Shown here piece by piece: positions 1 to 7,123 of a stretch of 8,871 nucleotides of DNA (positions are counted from its first letter, which is position 1; every line of letters starts with the position of its first letter). Location of the stretch: positions 1 to 8,871 of the forward strand of contig JAKJDA010000100.1 in assembly GCA_022706165.1 (NCBI GenBank). Direction: 5' to 3'. The notes beneath the pieces were generated by a model. It was not told where the DNA came from. It did no database searches and saw nothing but the letters and a program-made list of their open reading frames with translations. The translations under genes and the position numbers were made by a program. The stretch comes from Candidatus Hydrogenedentota bacterium (GTDB lineage Bacteria > Hydrogenedentota > Hydrogenedentia > Hydrogenedentales > SLHB01).

Positions 1-713
1 TGTTCTACTCCATCATCGTGCCGGCGCACAACGAGGAACGGAACATTGCCCGGACGCTTCGCGCGTTGGCCGGGGCCTTGCACGGGGCCGCCATACCGTT
101 TGAGATTGTCGCCGTGAACGACAACAGCTCCGACGGCACGGCGCAGGCCGTCGAGACTTTGCGCGAGGAAATCGCGGAGCTTCGGCTTGTCCACAACGCG
201 CCGCCGCCGGGATTGGGCCGCGCCATTCGCTGCGGACTCGAACATTTCCGCGGCGATGCCGTGGCCATTGTCATGGCGGATTGTTCCGACAGCCCCGATG
301 ACGTCGTGGCGTGTTATCGCAAACTCGAGGAAGGCTATGACTGCGTGTTCGGGTCGCGGTTTCTGCCGGGCAGCCGGGTGACGGATTATCCTCCCGTGAA
401 GCTAGCGTGCAACCGGCTCGGAAACCGGCTCATCCAAGCCCTTTTCGGGACGCGCCACAACGATCTCACGAACGCGTTCAAGGCATACCGCCGCCATGTC
501 ATCGAGGACATCTCGCCGGTGCGGTCGGACCACTTCGATATCACCGTCGAATTGTCGTTGTCCGCGCTGACTCGTGGCCATGCCATCGCGGCCATGCCCA
601 TTTCCTGGACCGGCCGCACATGGGGCCAATCCAAGCTCCGTCTGCGTGAAATGGCCCTTCGTTATCTCACGACGATTCTCAGAATCCGCTTCGGGCTTTC
701 CGCGCGCGGCTGA
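1..713 (+). CDS. Family 2 glycosyltransferase (DPM1-like), 5'-truncated by the window edge
   Basis: The reading frame is open from the left edge (codons start at position 3), so the beginning of the gene lies outside. The GTG at 18 is an internal Val of the conserved first strand (FYSIIVPAHNEERNI), not a likely start. GT-A motifs appear in order: VPAHNEE, the nucleotide-binding DNSSDGT, the metal-site region MADCSDSPDD, GSRFLPGSR, TNAFKAYRR, and near the C-terminus RTWGQSKLRLREM, the last typical of dolichyl- or polyprenyl-phosphate mannosyltransferase-like enzymes. Such enzymes transfer a sugar from a nucleotide donor to a lipid phosphate at the cytoplasmic face of the membrane. There is no C-terminal membrane segment, so this is the short soluble-domain type. 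The acceptor and sugar cannot be read from the sequence. It converges on pdxH, with only 14 bp between the two stop codons. Confidence 0.9.
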   Translation, partial: FYSIIVPAHNEERNIARTLRALAGALHGAAIPFEIVAVNDNSSDGTAQAVETLREEIAELRLVHNAPPPGLGRAIRCGLEHFRGDAVAIVMADCSDSPDDVVACYRKLEEGYDCVFGSRFLPGSRVTDYPPVKLACNRLGNRLIQALFGTRHNDLTNAFKAYRRHVIEDISPVRSDHFDITVELSLSALTRGHAIAAMPISWTGRTWGQSKLRLREMALRYLTTILRIRFGLSARG

Positions 714-727
714 GCGCTCCGTCGGGA

Positions 728-1327
728 CTACGGAAACAGCCACTCGCCTTTCCAGCCGGCTCCGTCACGGCGGAAAAGGACCCGCTCATGCAGCCGAAAG
801 GGCTTTTCGTGCCAAAACTCGATGACGTCCGGCAGCAGGCGGAATCCGGACCAAAACGGCGGACGGGGGACCTTGCCGATGTTGAATTTGAGCGCGTATC
901 GGGCGACGCGTTGCTCGAGTTCCCAACGTCCGGGCAACGGCTGTGATTGCTTGGAGGCCCAAGCCCCGAGTTGACTCAGGCGCTCGCGCGAAGCGAAATA
1001 CGCATCGGCTTCCTCGTCGGAAACCGGCTCGACGCGTCCCTGCGCCCGGATTTGCTTGCACAGCGGCATGCAATGAAAGCACAGCGCCGCCTGAGGATTC
1101 TCGGTCAATTCACGCGCCTTGGGCGACGTCAAATTCGTGTAGAACACGAACCCGCGCGCATCGATGCCCTTCAACAGCAGCATTCGCACGCTCGGCATGC
1201 CGGAGGCGTCCGCCGTCGCCAGCGAGAACGCGGTCGGCTCTTTCATGTCCGTTTTCTTGGCCTCGTCCAACCACTGCTTGAAGAGTTCGATTGGGTCCGC
1301 ATCGGGCGCAATCCCCATTCCCGCCAT
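728..1327 (-). CDS. pdxH: Pyridoxamine/pyridoxine 5'-phosphate oxidase
   Basis: This FMN enzyme oxidises pyridoxamine or pyridoxine 5'-phosphate to pyridoxal 5'-phosphate, the last step of PLP salvage and of the DXP-dependent route. The 199-residue length is normal. Family signatures are present in order: RMLLLKG and FYTN (FMN phosphate and flavin contacts), [24 protein letters not shown] (substrate Tyr/Arg/Ser and FMN Gln-Ser), [17 protein letters not shown], and RLHER near the C-terminus, ending W..EWLFP. I see no missing key residue. The start is ambiguous. The ATG at 1327 has a GGGAAGG directly against it, with no spacer. The ATG at 1318 ([13 protein letters not shown]) would have that Shine-Dalgarno at a better distance of about 9 nt and may be the true start. 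It lies 117 bp downstream of ackA, beyond a likely terminator, so it is probably transcribed separately. Confidence 0.95.
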   Translation of the reverse strand: MAGMGIAPDADPIELFKQWLDEAKKTDMKEPTAFSLATADASGMPSVRMLLLKGIDARGFVFYTNLTSPKARELTENPQAALCFHCMPLCKQIRAQGRVEPVSDEEADAYFASRERLSQLGAWASKQSQPLPGRWELEQRVARYALKFNIGKVPRPPFWSGFRLLPDVIEFWHEKPFRLHERVLFRRDGAGWKGEWLFP

Positions 1328-1380
1328 CCTTCCCGTTTATGCCCCAGGCTGCCGCGCCACCCCGCGCGATAACGCCCCCA

Positions 1381-1419
1381 AAAAGCCGAGGAACCCTTCC
1401 CCATCCAGAAAGGTTCCCC
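1381..1419 (-). terminator. Likely intrinsic terminator after ackA
   Basis: Read on the minus strand, GGAACC and GGTTCC form a 6-bp stem, extendable past one mismatch by two A/T pairs around a loop of about 10 nt. TCGGC and then a run of five T follow. It sits about 25-65 nt beyond the ackA stop codon, where a pta-ackA terminator is expected. The T-run is short and separated from the stem by a few bases, so strength is uncertain. Confidence 0.45.
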
Positions 1420-1444
1420 AGAATTGTCGAGATACGGCGCGCTT

Positions 1445-2710
1445 CTACACGGTTTCCGCGACGCGCTCCGAACGATTGGCGGCGCCATCGCCCGTGACCA
1501 AGCGGGCCGTCTCGCGCGCAATCATCAGCTCTTCGTCCGTTGGAATGACCAGCACGCGGACGGTGGCGTGATCCTGCGAGATGTCCCGCTCGTTCCGGGC
1601 GTTTTTCTCTTCATCGATCGCCACGCCAAGATATCCCGCCTGCTTGAGAATGCGGCTGCGCATTTCGGCCCCTCGCTCGCCGATTCCTCCGGTGAACACA
1701 ATCGCATCGACGCCGTTCATCACCATTGCATACGAGCCCGTGAAACGGGCCACGCGGTAGGCGAACATCTCGAGCGCAAGCTGCGCATCCGGGTCGCCCT
1801 TGGCGGCCAACGCTTCGCAGTCCCGCACATCCGCATGGCCGCAAACGCCCTCGAACCCGCTCTGCTTGTTCAACGTGCGATCGACCTCGTCGGCGGTCAT
1901 GCCCATTTCCTTGATCATGAACAGCGGGATATAGGGGTCCATATCGCCGCAACGCGTGCCCATCATCACCCCTCCCAACGGAGTGAGGCCCATGCTGGTC
2001 TCGACGGACTTGCCGTGGTCGACGGCGGTGATGCTGCTCCCATTGCCGAGGTGACAGGTGATGAGGCGCAGGTCCTTCAGCGGCTGGCCGAGAAGCTTCG
2101 CCGCTTCCAGGGCGACGTAGTGGTGCGACGTGCCGTGAAATCCGTATTTTCGGACGCCGTATTCCGTGTACATGCTTTTCGGGACTGGATACCGGTATGC
2201 CTGCGGCGGGATGGTATGGTGGAACGCCGTGTCGAACACGGCGACTTGGGGGATCCCGCTGAATATTTTCTCGCACGCTTCGATGCCTTCGAGCGCGGGA
2301 GGATTGTGCAGCGGAGCCAGGCGCGAGCATTTGCGAATGCCCGCGAGCACGTCGTCGTCGATGATGACCGACCCCGTGAATTCCTCGCCTCCATGAACGA
2401 CGCGGTGGCCAATCCCCACGATTTCGGTGATGTCGCTAATGACGCCGCAGTCCGAGCAGAGAAGAGTCTTGCAAATGGCGTCAATGGCCGCGCCATGATC
2501 GGGAACGGCCACCAGACCGTTGCTCTTCGCAAAAACGGCTTGCCGCTGACACAACTTCCAATCCGTCTCGCAACAGGCGCACTGAATGCGCGAACCCGTC
2601 AGCCCGATGCGCTCGACCGATCCCTTCGCAATGACCTGGCTGCCGCCGTTGACATCGAACACCTTGAACTTGACGGAAGACGAACCGCTGTTCAGGACCA
2701 ATACTTTCAT
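1445..2710 (-). CDS. ackA: Acetate kinase
   Basis: Acetate kinase interconverts acetyl phosphate + ADP and acetate + ATP in the cytoplasm. It belongs to the ASKHA fold and usually acts as a homodimer. The 421-residue protein has the N-terminal NSGSSSVKFKVFD signature (Asn7, Lys14), GHRVVHGGEEFT (Arg103), FDTAFHHTIPP (Asp160), YGFHGTSHHYV (His192), the ATP-site loop CHLGNGSSITAVDHGKS, MGTRCGDMDP (Arg253) and TGGIGERGAEMR near the C-terminus. These match the catalytic residues of characterised acetate kinases. The ATG at 2710 has GGAG about 9 nt upstream. It lies 39 bp downstream of pta, the usual operon for acetate overflow and substrate-level ATP formation. Thirteen cysteines are unusual for the family, with clusters CACC...C (44-54) and C-x4-C-x2-C (80-88). 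The C-terminal tail of about 15 residues looks dispensable. Confidence 0.97.
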   Translation of the reverse strand: MKVLVLNSGSSSVKFKVFDVNGGSQVIAKGSVERIGLTGSRIQCACCETDWKLCQRQAVFAKSNGLVAVPDHGAAIDAICKTLLCSDCGVISDITEIVGIGHRVVHGGEEFTGSVIIDDDVLAGIRKCSRLAPLHNPPALEGIEACEKIFSGIPQVAVFDTAFHHTIPPQAYRYPVPKSMYTEYGVRKYGFHGTSHHYVALEAAKLLGQPLKDLRLITCHLGNGSSITAVDHGKSVETSMGLTPLGGVMMGTRCGDMDPYIPLFMIKEMGMTADEVDRTLNKQSGFEGVCGHADVRDCEALAAKGDPDAQLALEMFAYRVARFTGSYAMVMNGVDAIVFTGGIGERGAEMRSRILKQAGYLGVAIDEEKNARNERDISQDHATVRVLVIPTDEELMIARETARLVTGDGAANRSERVAETV

Positions 2711-2735
2711 GCCTTGACACTCCGATCGTGATTTC

Positions 2736-2748
2736 GCGCCCAGGGCGC
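2736..2748 (-). other. Perfect GC-rich palindrome in the pta-ackA gap
   Basis: GCGCCC and GGGCGC flank a single central base within the 39-bp pta-ackA spacer, starting 1 bp past the pta stop codon. As RNA it could form a short GC hairpin once a loop opens. No T-run follows, so it is not a standard intrinsic terminator. It might slow transcription or protect the upstream mRNA, but that is inference. Confidence 0.3.
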
Positions 2749-2749
2749 T

Positions 2750-3754
2750 TTACCGCATTATCTGGCTTTGCACCACCGTCACCGCCGCGACGCCCACAAT
2801 ATCTTCCCACGAGCAGCCCCGCGACAAGTCGTTGACAGGCAACCGCAGCCCCTGCAACACGGGGCCATACGCTTCCGCGCCCGCCAAGCGTTGAACCAGT
2901 TTGTAGGCGATGTTGCCGGCGTCCAGATCGGGAAACACCAGCACGCGGGCGCGACCCGCCACTTCGCTCCCCGGAGCCTTGGACTTGCCCACGCTCTCCA
3001 CGAGCGCCGCGTCGCCTTGCAACTCGCCGTCGATCCGCACGGGCGAATCCGCGCCGAACCGTTCGGCCATGCGTTCCTTGGCGATGCGCGTCGCCTCGAC
3101 CACCTTCTCGGTCAACACGCTCTTCGCGGAACCTTTCGTCGAATACGACAACATGGCCACATACGGGTCAATCCCGAAATTCAGCGCCGTCTGCGCGGTG
3201 CTCAACGCGATCTCCGCCAACTGCATGGCATCGGGATTCTCCACCAGTCCGCAGTCCGCGAACAAATACGTCACGCCCGTATCCGGCATGTCCATGAAAA
3301 AGAACGACGAAACCAGCGCGCAGCCCGGCGCCGTGCGCAAAATCTGAAGCGCGGGACGCAGCGTGGCGGCCGTCGAATGAATCGCCCCCGCCACCATTCC
3401 GTTCGCCAGTCCCCGGTGCAACATCATCATGCCGTGATGAATCGGTTCGAGCACGGCCTCTCGGGCCTGCTCGGGCGTCACTCCCTTGGCCTTGCGCAGG
3501 GCATAAAACTCTTCCGCGAACGAGGAGGTCCATTCCGCCGATGCGGGATCGACCACGCGCAACGCGCGCTTGATGCCCAGCGCTTCGAGTTTGGAGCGCA
3601 CCATCGCCTCATCGCCTATCAAAACGACGGAGCCGATGCCCTGTTCCTCGATGGCGTCAGCCGCCAGCAGGGTGCGGTCATCCTCGGGTTCCGGAAGCAA
3701 GATGGTCTTCGGGTCCTTTCGGGCTTTGGCAATGACAGCGTCAATGAACTTCAT
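2750..3754 (-). CDS. pta: Phosphate acetyltransferase (short form)
   Basis: Pta converts acetyl-CoA + Pi to acetyl phosphate + CoA and feeds AckA immediately downstream. The 334-residue protein corresponds to the catalytic PTA_PTB domain only, without the long N-terminal DRTGG/P-loop regulatory region of E. coli Pta. Visible family segments are MKFIDAVIAKARKDPKTILLPE at the start, GMVAGAIHSTAATLRPALQI, SSFFFMDMP, FADCGLVENPDAMQLAEIA, MLSYSTKGSA, DGELQGDAALV, VLVFPDLDAGNIAYKL, and GLRLPVNDLSRGCSWEDIVGVAA near the C-terminus. I chose the ATG at 3754 because MKFIDAV aligns with the family start and a GAGGA lies about 8 nt upstream. An in-frame ATG at 3769 would add five residues but lacks comparable support. 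It is the first gene of the pta-ackA unit. Confidence 0.96.
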   Translation of the reverse strand: MKFIDAVIAKARKDPKTILLPEPEDDRTLLAADAIEEQGIGSVVLIGDEAMVRSKLEALGIKRALRVVDPASAEWTSSFAEEFYALRKAKGVTPEQAREAVLEPIHHGMMMLHRGLANGMVAGAIHSTAATLRPALQILRTAPGCALVSSFFFMDMPDTGVTYLFADCGLVENPDAMQLAEIALSTAQTALNFGIDPYVAMLSYSTKGSAKSVLTEKVVEATRIAKERMAERFGADSPVRIDGELQGDAALVESVGKSKAPGSEVAGRARVLVFPDLDAGNIAYKLVQRLAGAEAYGPVLQGLRLPVNDLSRGCSWEDIVGVAAVTVVQSQIMR

Positions 3755-4001
3755 GCAGTGGTTCCTCATTTCGGCGCCCCAAACGCACAGGGACGCGCTC
3801 CCTTTCGCTTTTCGATTTGGTTACTGCGCGGCTGCTACCGCATACATGCAGAGCAATCCCTGAAGAAAACAAGCACAAAACATGCCATGCGGACCCTGCC
3901 GCAACCCGGCACAAAGGCGTATTATACCGTATATGGGGACGTTTTTGCTAGGAAATCCGTACATATTTTTCTTACAAACCGACCCAAGGGCGCTTCCGTT
4001 C
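3755..4001 (-). promoter_or_regulatory. pta upstream region: TATAAT box and structured leader
   Basis: No gene is recognised in these 247 bp. On the minus strand a perfect -10 hexamer TATAAT lies at 3926-3921. The -35 region about 17 nt upstream is AT-rich but a poor match to TTGACA. Transcription from near 3914 would give a leader of about 160 nt before pta. In the leader are two small hairpins: 3888-3903 (5-bp stem, loop CAGGGT) and 3789-3803 (5-bp stem, loop GCGCG). There is also a 17-codon reading frame at 3888-3835 preceded by AGGG. No known riboswitch class is recognised. The poor -35 keeps confidence modest. Confidence 0.4.
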
Positions 4002-4574
4002 CTACAAAAATGTAGCGCTGCCGTATGTTTGCGCCTCCGTCACGACAAGATCGACGGGAATGTCGTGCGGCTCGACCGGAATCGTCTCGACGAGACACGC
4101 CTCGTATGCCAAGCCGATGGACGGACCGGCATGGCGCGCCAAGAAACGGTCAAAATAGCCCGCGCCGTACCCAATGCGATACCCGTCGCGCGTGAACGCG
4201 ACGCCGGGAACAATCACGACGGCGCCCGGATCGGGATCGTGCGTGCGGCGGCCATCGGGTCCGGGCTCCCAAATGCCGAACGCGCCACGCACAAGGTCCT
4301 CCACCCGCGCAAGTTCCGGCCACACCAGAGTGCGGCCCGGCGCGCATACAGGAACCCGCACCGGACGGCCTTCCTGCAAAAGCCAGCGTATCAGTTCGAA
4401 CGTGTCGACTTCGTTGTCCTTCGACGAGACATAGGTCAACACCTGGGGCGCTTGCCGCACCCACGGCAACGCCGCCACGCGCGCTAAAATAGCCGCGCTC
4501 TTATCACGCGTCGCCGCCGCCGACATGCGCGTGCGGCGTTCGAGGAACAGGGCGCGCATCTCCGGTTTCGTCAT
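4002..4574 (-). CDS. 5-formyltetrahydrofolate cyclo-ligase (MTHF synthetase) family
   Basis: The enzyme uses ATP to convert 5-formyl-THF to 5,10-methenyl-THF, returning the storage folate to the one-carbon pool. The 190-residue length is normal. The N-terminal helix has the family pattern MTKPEMRALFLERRTRMS. The middle has TYVSSKDNEVDT and the substrate-side segment PVRVPVCAPG. The diagnostic C-terminal motif is VPGVAFTRDGYRIGYGAGYFDRFLA (residues about 122-146, equal to the usual G-x-G-x-G-[YF]-[YF]-D-R-[FY]), followed by HDIPVD. Two adjacent ATGs at 4577 and 4574 are both possible starts. The frame is open further upstream, but that part overlaps the CHAD gene and shows no homology. A clear Shine-Dalgarno is lacking; GCAGG lies directly before the ATGs. 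The start is about 60 bp after the CHAD stop codon, so co-transcription is likely, though the tie may only be operon packing. Confidence 0.9.
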   Translation of the reverse strand: MTKPEMRALFLERRTRMSAAATRDKSAAILARVAALPWVRQAPQVLTYVSSKDNEVDTFELIRWLLQEGRPVRVPVCAPGRTLVWPELARVEDLVRGAFGIWEPGPDGRRTHDPDPGAVVIVPGVAFTRDGYRIGYGAGYFDRFLARHAGPSIGLAYEACLVETIPVEPHDIPVDLVVTEAQTYGSATFL

Positions 4575-4638
4575 CATCCTGCGCCCGCAAGCGGAAAGAC
4601 CCGGCGCACGCCCCCCGATCCTTCGCGGTCCATTCTTC

Positions 4639-5580
4639 TCACTCTCCGTAGGCGGCTTCGAGCTGTTGATCGGCGGGCGCGGCGTCGCGGCAACACGCCC
4701 ACGTCGGTTCCTCGAAAAAGGCCCGCGTCTCGTGCGCGCGTTCTGCGGCGAAAAAACGCGTCCCCAACTCGCCAAATGCGCGAAGACAATCCGCCGCCTC
4801 TTGATCGAGTTCGGCGAGAAGCGCCTCCGTGCCCGTGGGGGCCGGGGAAGCGGCAGCCAGCACGCGGCGGACATGGTCCCGCGCAAGACGCCGGTCGTTC
4901 CACGTTCCCAGGAGGTCTTGCAGTTCCTTCAGGGCAGCGACGAAAACGTCCATCCGCTCTTCGTACAGCGGCACATACAATTCGCAGGCATACCGAAGCT
5001 TTTTCAGGCAAATGCGAATGCAGTGAAGCGTTTCCTCGGAAGGCATGCCGCGCCACAGCAAATACACGGCGCGCGCTCCGGAATAGCGCCGGCAAAGCGC
5101 GCGCGCCGCTTCCTTGAGATAACAGGTCCGCGGCGGCCTCATCCCCAAAAACAAATCCACCAGCGCGAGTTCGAATTCGCGGAAAGCAGCCGCGGACGCG
5201 CCCTCTGCAACGGAGTTTGATAGGGCTTTGCGCTCGGCGCGCAACCGGCGCAATGCGACGGCAAGCGCCGCCCGAACAGAACCATCGCGCCGCCGCCGCC
5301 GTTTTTCGAGCAGCGCTATCGTGACGTCCAACTCGCGCGGCTTTCCCAGAGCTTTCGTGATGGCGCGCGCGCGCTGCGTCACGGGACGACGCGTCCCCCC
5401 CATAAAGACCTTCCTGTGGGCGACAAGAGCGGCCCGCAAACGGCGCGACGCCACGCGCAGATCATGGATGCCGTCCGGGTCTTCGGCGCGCGCCGCTTCG
5501 ATAGAGGCATGCACCATGGCCGCCCGCGCCCGCACCAGCCGTGACGCCGCCTCCAGCGCCAACACGCACCGCTTCGCCAT
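4639..5580 (-). CDS. Stand-alone CHAD-domain protein
   Basis: CHAD (conserved histidine alpha-helical domain) proteins are all-helical bundles with a basic surface, and several have been shown to bind inorganic polyphosphate. This 313-residue protein has both half-domain signatures: GIHDLRVASRRLRAAL (His39, Arg42, Arg46, Arg47, Arg49), with KPRELDV following (residues 80-86), and LHCIRICLKKLRYACELY (His186, Arg189, Lys193, Lys194, Arg196), followed by LKELQDLLGTWND. A run of basic residues, KRRRRR, lies at 93-98. No CYTH/triphosphatase domain is fused, unlike many CHAD proteins. The ATG at 5580 has AAGGGA about 8 nt upstream. It begins 39 bp after the second TMPK-like gene and is probably in the same operon. 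Domain assignment is firm. A role in binding polyphosphate here is inferred from the family. Confidence 0.9.
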   Translation of the reverse strand: MAKRCVLALEAASRLVRARAAMVHASIEAARAEDPDGIHDLRVASRRLRAALVAHRKVFMGGTRRPVTQRARAITKALGKPRELDVTIALLEKRRRRRDGSVRAALAVALRRLRAERKALSNSVAEGASAAAFREFELALVDLFLGMRPPRTCYLKEAARALCRRYSGARAVYLLWRGMPSEETLHCIRICLKKLRYACELYVPLYEERMDVFVAALKELQDLLGTWNDRRLARDHVRRVLAAASPAPTGTEALLAELDQEAADCLRAFGELGTRFFAAERAHETRAFFEEPTWACCRDAAPADQQLEAAYGE

Positions 5581-5619
5581 CGCTCGTTCCCTTCGCGCAC
5601 CGCGCCCGGCTGGAGAAAA

Positions 5620-6360
5620 TCAGTCCATGCCTTCCACCACCGGGCCCTCGGGAGCGCTGATCACGGCCTCGGTCTCCTTCAAATCCAGCAACGACCGCAC
5701 GCGCTTGCGCAGCCGCTGTTGCACCGTCATCACCGAGCCATGCGCGCTCACCTTCGTCATCTCGAACTCCTTGGTCATCTTCGCAAAAGCGCGAATCATG
5801 CGTTTCTGATAGCGCATGAAACTGTCGTACAGATTATCGGCAAGGTTCATGTCCATGCCGCACTCCCAGAACCCCAGTTTTTCGGCCTTGAGGGCCCGCT
5901 CGGCCAGCACGTCGAGGTCCACCTCCAGATACAGGGTCAAGTGCGGAACAAGCGCAAACGAATACGCCTTGCGCAACCACTGCGCGTTGAGTCCGCGCAC
6001 GCCGTACCGCGCGAAAATCGTATAGATGTAGCGATCGGCCAGCACGATGAATCCCCCCTGCAACGCCGGCACGATGGCGCGCTCGAGTCGGTCCGCCAAA
6101 TCCGTGGCGTAAAACAACGCGAGGGTGCGCCGTCCGATTTCATGGCCTCTTTTGGCTTTTGTGAGGCCGATTTCGGTCAATTCCGATCGGCACAACGACG
6201 TCGTGACCACGCCATAGCCGAGATTCTCGAGCCATTCCTGCAGCAGCCGAATTTGCGTGCTTCGCCCCACGCAATCCGGTCCTTCCAGCACGATAAGACG
6301 CCCCTGCAGATCCACGTTTCGCAGCGTGGGAATGCCCGCTCCGAAATAGTGCGCTTTCAT
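5620..6360 (-). CDS. Thymidylate-kinase-like P-loop protein B (Arg in the Walker A motif)
   Basis: This is a 246-residue member of the thymidylate kinase-like NMP kinase group. After a 20-residue N-terminal extension, strand RLIVLEG leads into a Walker A of GPDCVGRST (27-35), where Arg33 occupies the position of the catalytic Lys. YATDLADRLERAI (84-96) and VLADRYIYT (106-114, the DRY motif of TMPKs) follow, then YSFALVPHLTLYLEV and GFWECGMDM. The segment where dTMP kinases carry TREPGGT reads TTSLCRSELTEIG, so dTMP as substrate is doubtful. Its start ATG overlaps the stop of the paralogue upstream (ATGA, 4 bp), suggesting translational coupling and a shared complex; TMPKs are dimers. The two proteins look clearly homologous across their length. 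It could be a true kinase tolerant of Arg, or a regulatory or pseudo-kinase subunit. Confidence 0.85.
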   Translation of the reverse strand: MKAHYFGAGIPTLRNVDLQGRLIVLEGPDCVGRSTQIRLLQEWLENLGYGVVTTSLCRSELTEIGLTKAKRGHEIGRRTLALFYATDLADRLERAIVPALQGGFIVLADRYIYTIFARYGVRGLNAQWLRKAYSFALVPHLTLYLEVDLDVLAERALKAEKLGFWECGMDMNLADNLYDSFMRYQKRMIRAFAKMTKEFEMTKVSAHGSVMTVQQRLRKRVRSLLDLKETEAVISAPEGPVVEGMD

Positions 6361-7052
6361 GCCTTCTTCCTCCCGGCCGGCCGCATCTTCTTTTCCTTGA
6401 TCTTTTCGAGAACCACCTTGCGGATGCGTCGCTGCTGTTTCTCGATGGGATGATCGCCGTGAACCACGACAAGCCCGTACTCATTCACCAACTTGTCGTA
6501 TTCCTCCATGATCCGGGCCTGAAACTTCAGAAAGCTTTCGGCGGGATCGCGGCTCAGCCCGAGATCCATGCCCGCCTCGTAATACTTGAGGCCCGCTCGA
6601 CCTCGGAAAATGCGCTGCACCGCGGTCTGCAGCGGAACGCGAAAATAAAACGCCAGATCAGGCTGCACCGCGAAACTATACAGATCGCGCACATACTCCG
6701 GGGCCACCCCGCGCACCACATCGCGCGAAAACGCCGTCCACACATACCGGTCGGCCAACACAATCATGCCCGCCTGAAGCGGCGGGATAATGGCGCGTTC
6801 GAGCCGATCCGAAAAATCGGTGGCATGGATCAACGCAAACGTCAGCGGCGTGAGAATCTGCTTGGTCTTGCCCAGCTTCGTCGTCTTTTTCACGAGTTTC
6901 GACGAATTCCACTCCGTGAAAAACAGGTCGTATCCCTCCTGGATCAACCAAGACCGCATGAGATCCAGTTGGGTGGACTTGCCCGAGCCGTCCACTCCCT
7001 CTACGACAATCAGCATGCCGGGGTACTCATGTGGCGAACGCAAACCGGACAT
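6357..7052 (-). CDS. Thymidylate-kinase-like P-loop protein A (canonical Walker A)
   Basis: This 231-residue protein has MLIVVEGVDGSGKSTQ (13-28), a textbook TMPK Walker A, then HATDFSDRLERAI (76-88) and VLADRYVWT (98-106), followed by YSFAVQPDLAFYFRV and GLKYYEAGMDLG. It will most likely bind ATP and phosphorylate a nucleotide or another phosphate. Annotation as dTMP kinase (tmk) is tempting, but the TREPGGT element that contacts dTMP is replaced by FTEWNSSKLVKKTTKLG, so the substrate is open. The C-terminus is very basic (KIKEKKMRPAGRKK). The start at 7052 is well supported: AAGGAGGTGA, almost the complete anti-16S complement, sits 7 nt upstream. The alternative Met13 lacks such a site. It overlaps the next paralogue by 4 bp and follows the PP2C gene by 71 bp. 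Confidence 0.87.
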   Translation of the reverse strand: MSGLRSPHEYPGMLIVVEGVDGSGKSTQLDLMRSWLIQEGYDLFFTEWNSSKLVKKTTKLGKTKQILTPLTFALIHATDFSDRLERAIIPPLQAGMIVLADRYVWTAFSRDVVRGVAPEYVRDLYSFAVQPDLAFYFRVPLQTAVQRIFRGRAGLKYYEAGMDLGLSRDPAESFLKFQARIMEEYDKLVNEYGLVVVHGDHPIEKQQRRIRKVVLEKIKEKKMRPAGRKKA

Positions 7053-7068
7053 ACCGTCACCTCCTTGC
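7053..7068 (-). promoter_or_regulatory. Strong Shine-Dalgarno deciding the start of kinase A
   Basis: On the minus strand AAGGAGGTGA lies 7 nt (counted from AGGAGG) before the ATG at 7052. It is the strongest ribosome binding site seen in the window. It selects this start over the in-frame Met13 and suggests high translation of the kinase pair, since gene B is coupled through the ATGA overlap. Confidence 0.75.
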
Positions 7069-7123
7069 GCAAACCGTCCGCACTCCTGCCGTCCTGCCCA
7101 ACGGGGAAAAGCGTCCGGATTTC

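Noticed and set aside
714..727. Bidirectional terminator between the convergent glycosyltransferase and pdxH genes
   Set aside because: The 14 bp between stops contain no stem or T-run; any terminator must lie within the opposing gene and I could not identify one.
418..1031. A 14-base match (tcggaaaccggctc) at about 418 and 1017
   Set aside because: Both lie inside unrelated coding sequences in different frames and strands; with this composition it is likely chance, not a repeat element.
1424..2731. Open plus-strand frame of 435 codons opposite ackA
   Set aside because: It is the antisense of a clear acetate kinase. The translation is low-complexity with Arg/His/Ala richness and no domain; long antisense frames are common in GC-rich DNA.
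2768..4015. Open plus-strand frame of 415 codons opposite pta
   Set aside because: Same reason: a shadow of pta with no recognisable family features.
4575..4886. N-terminal extension of the 5-formyl-THF cyclo-ligase to 4886
   Set aside because: The extra 104 residues are Arg/Pro-rich, overlap the CHAD coding sequence in another frame and lie before the family's normal start at MTKPEMRALF.
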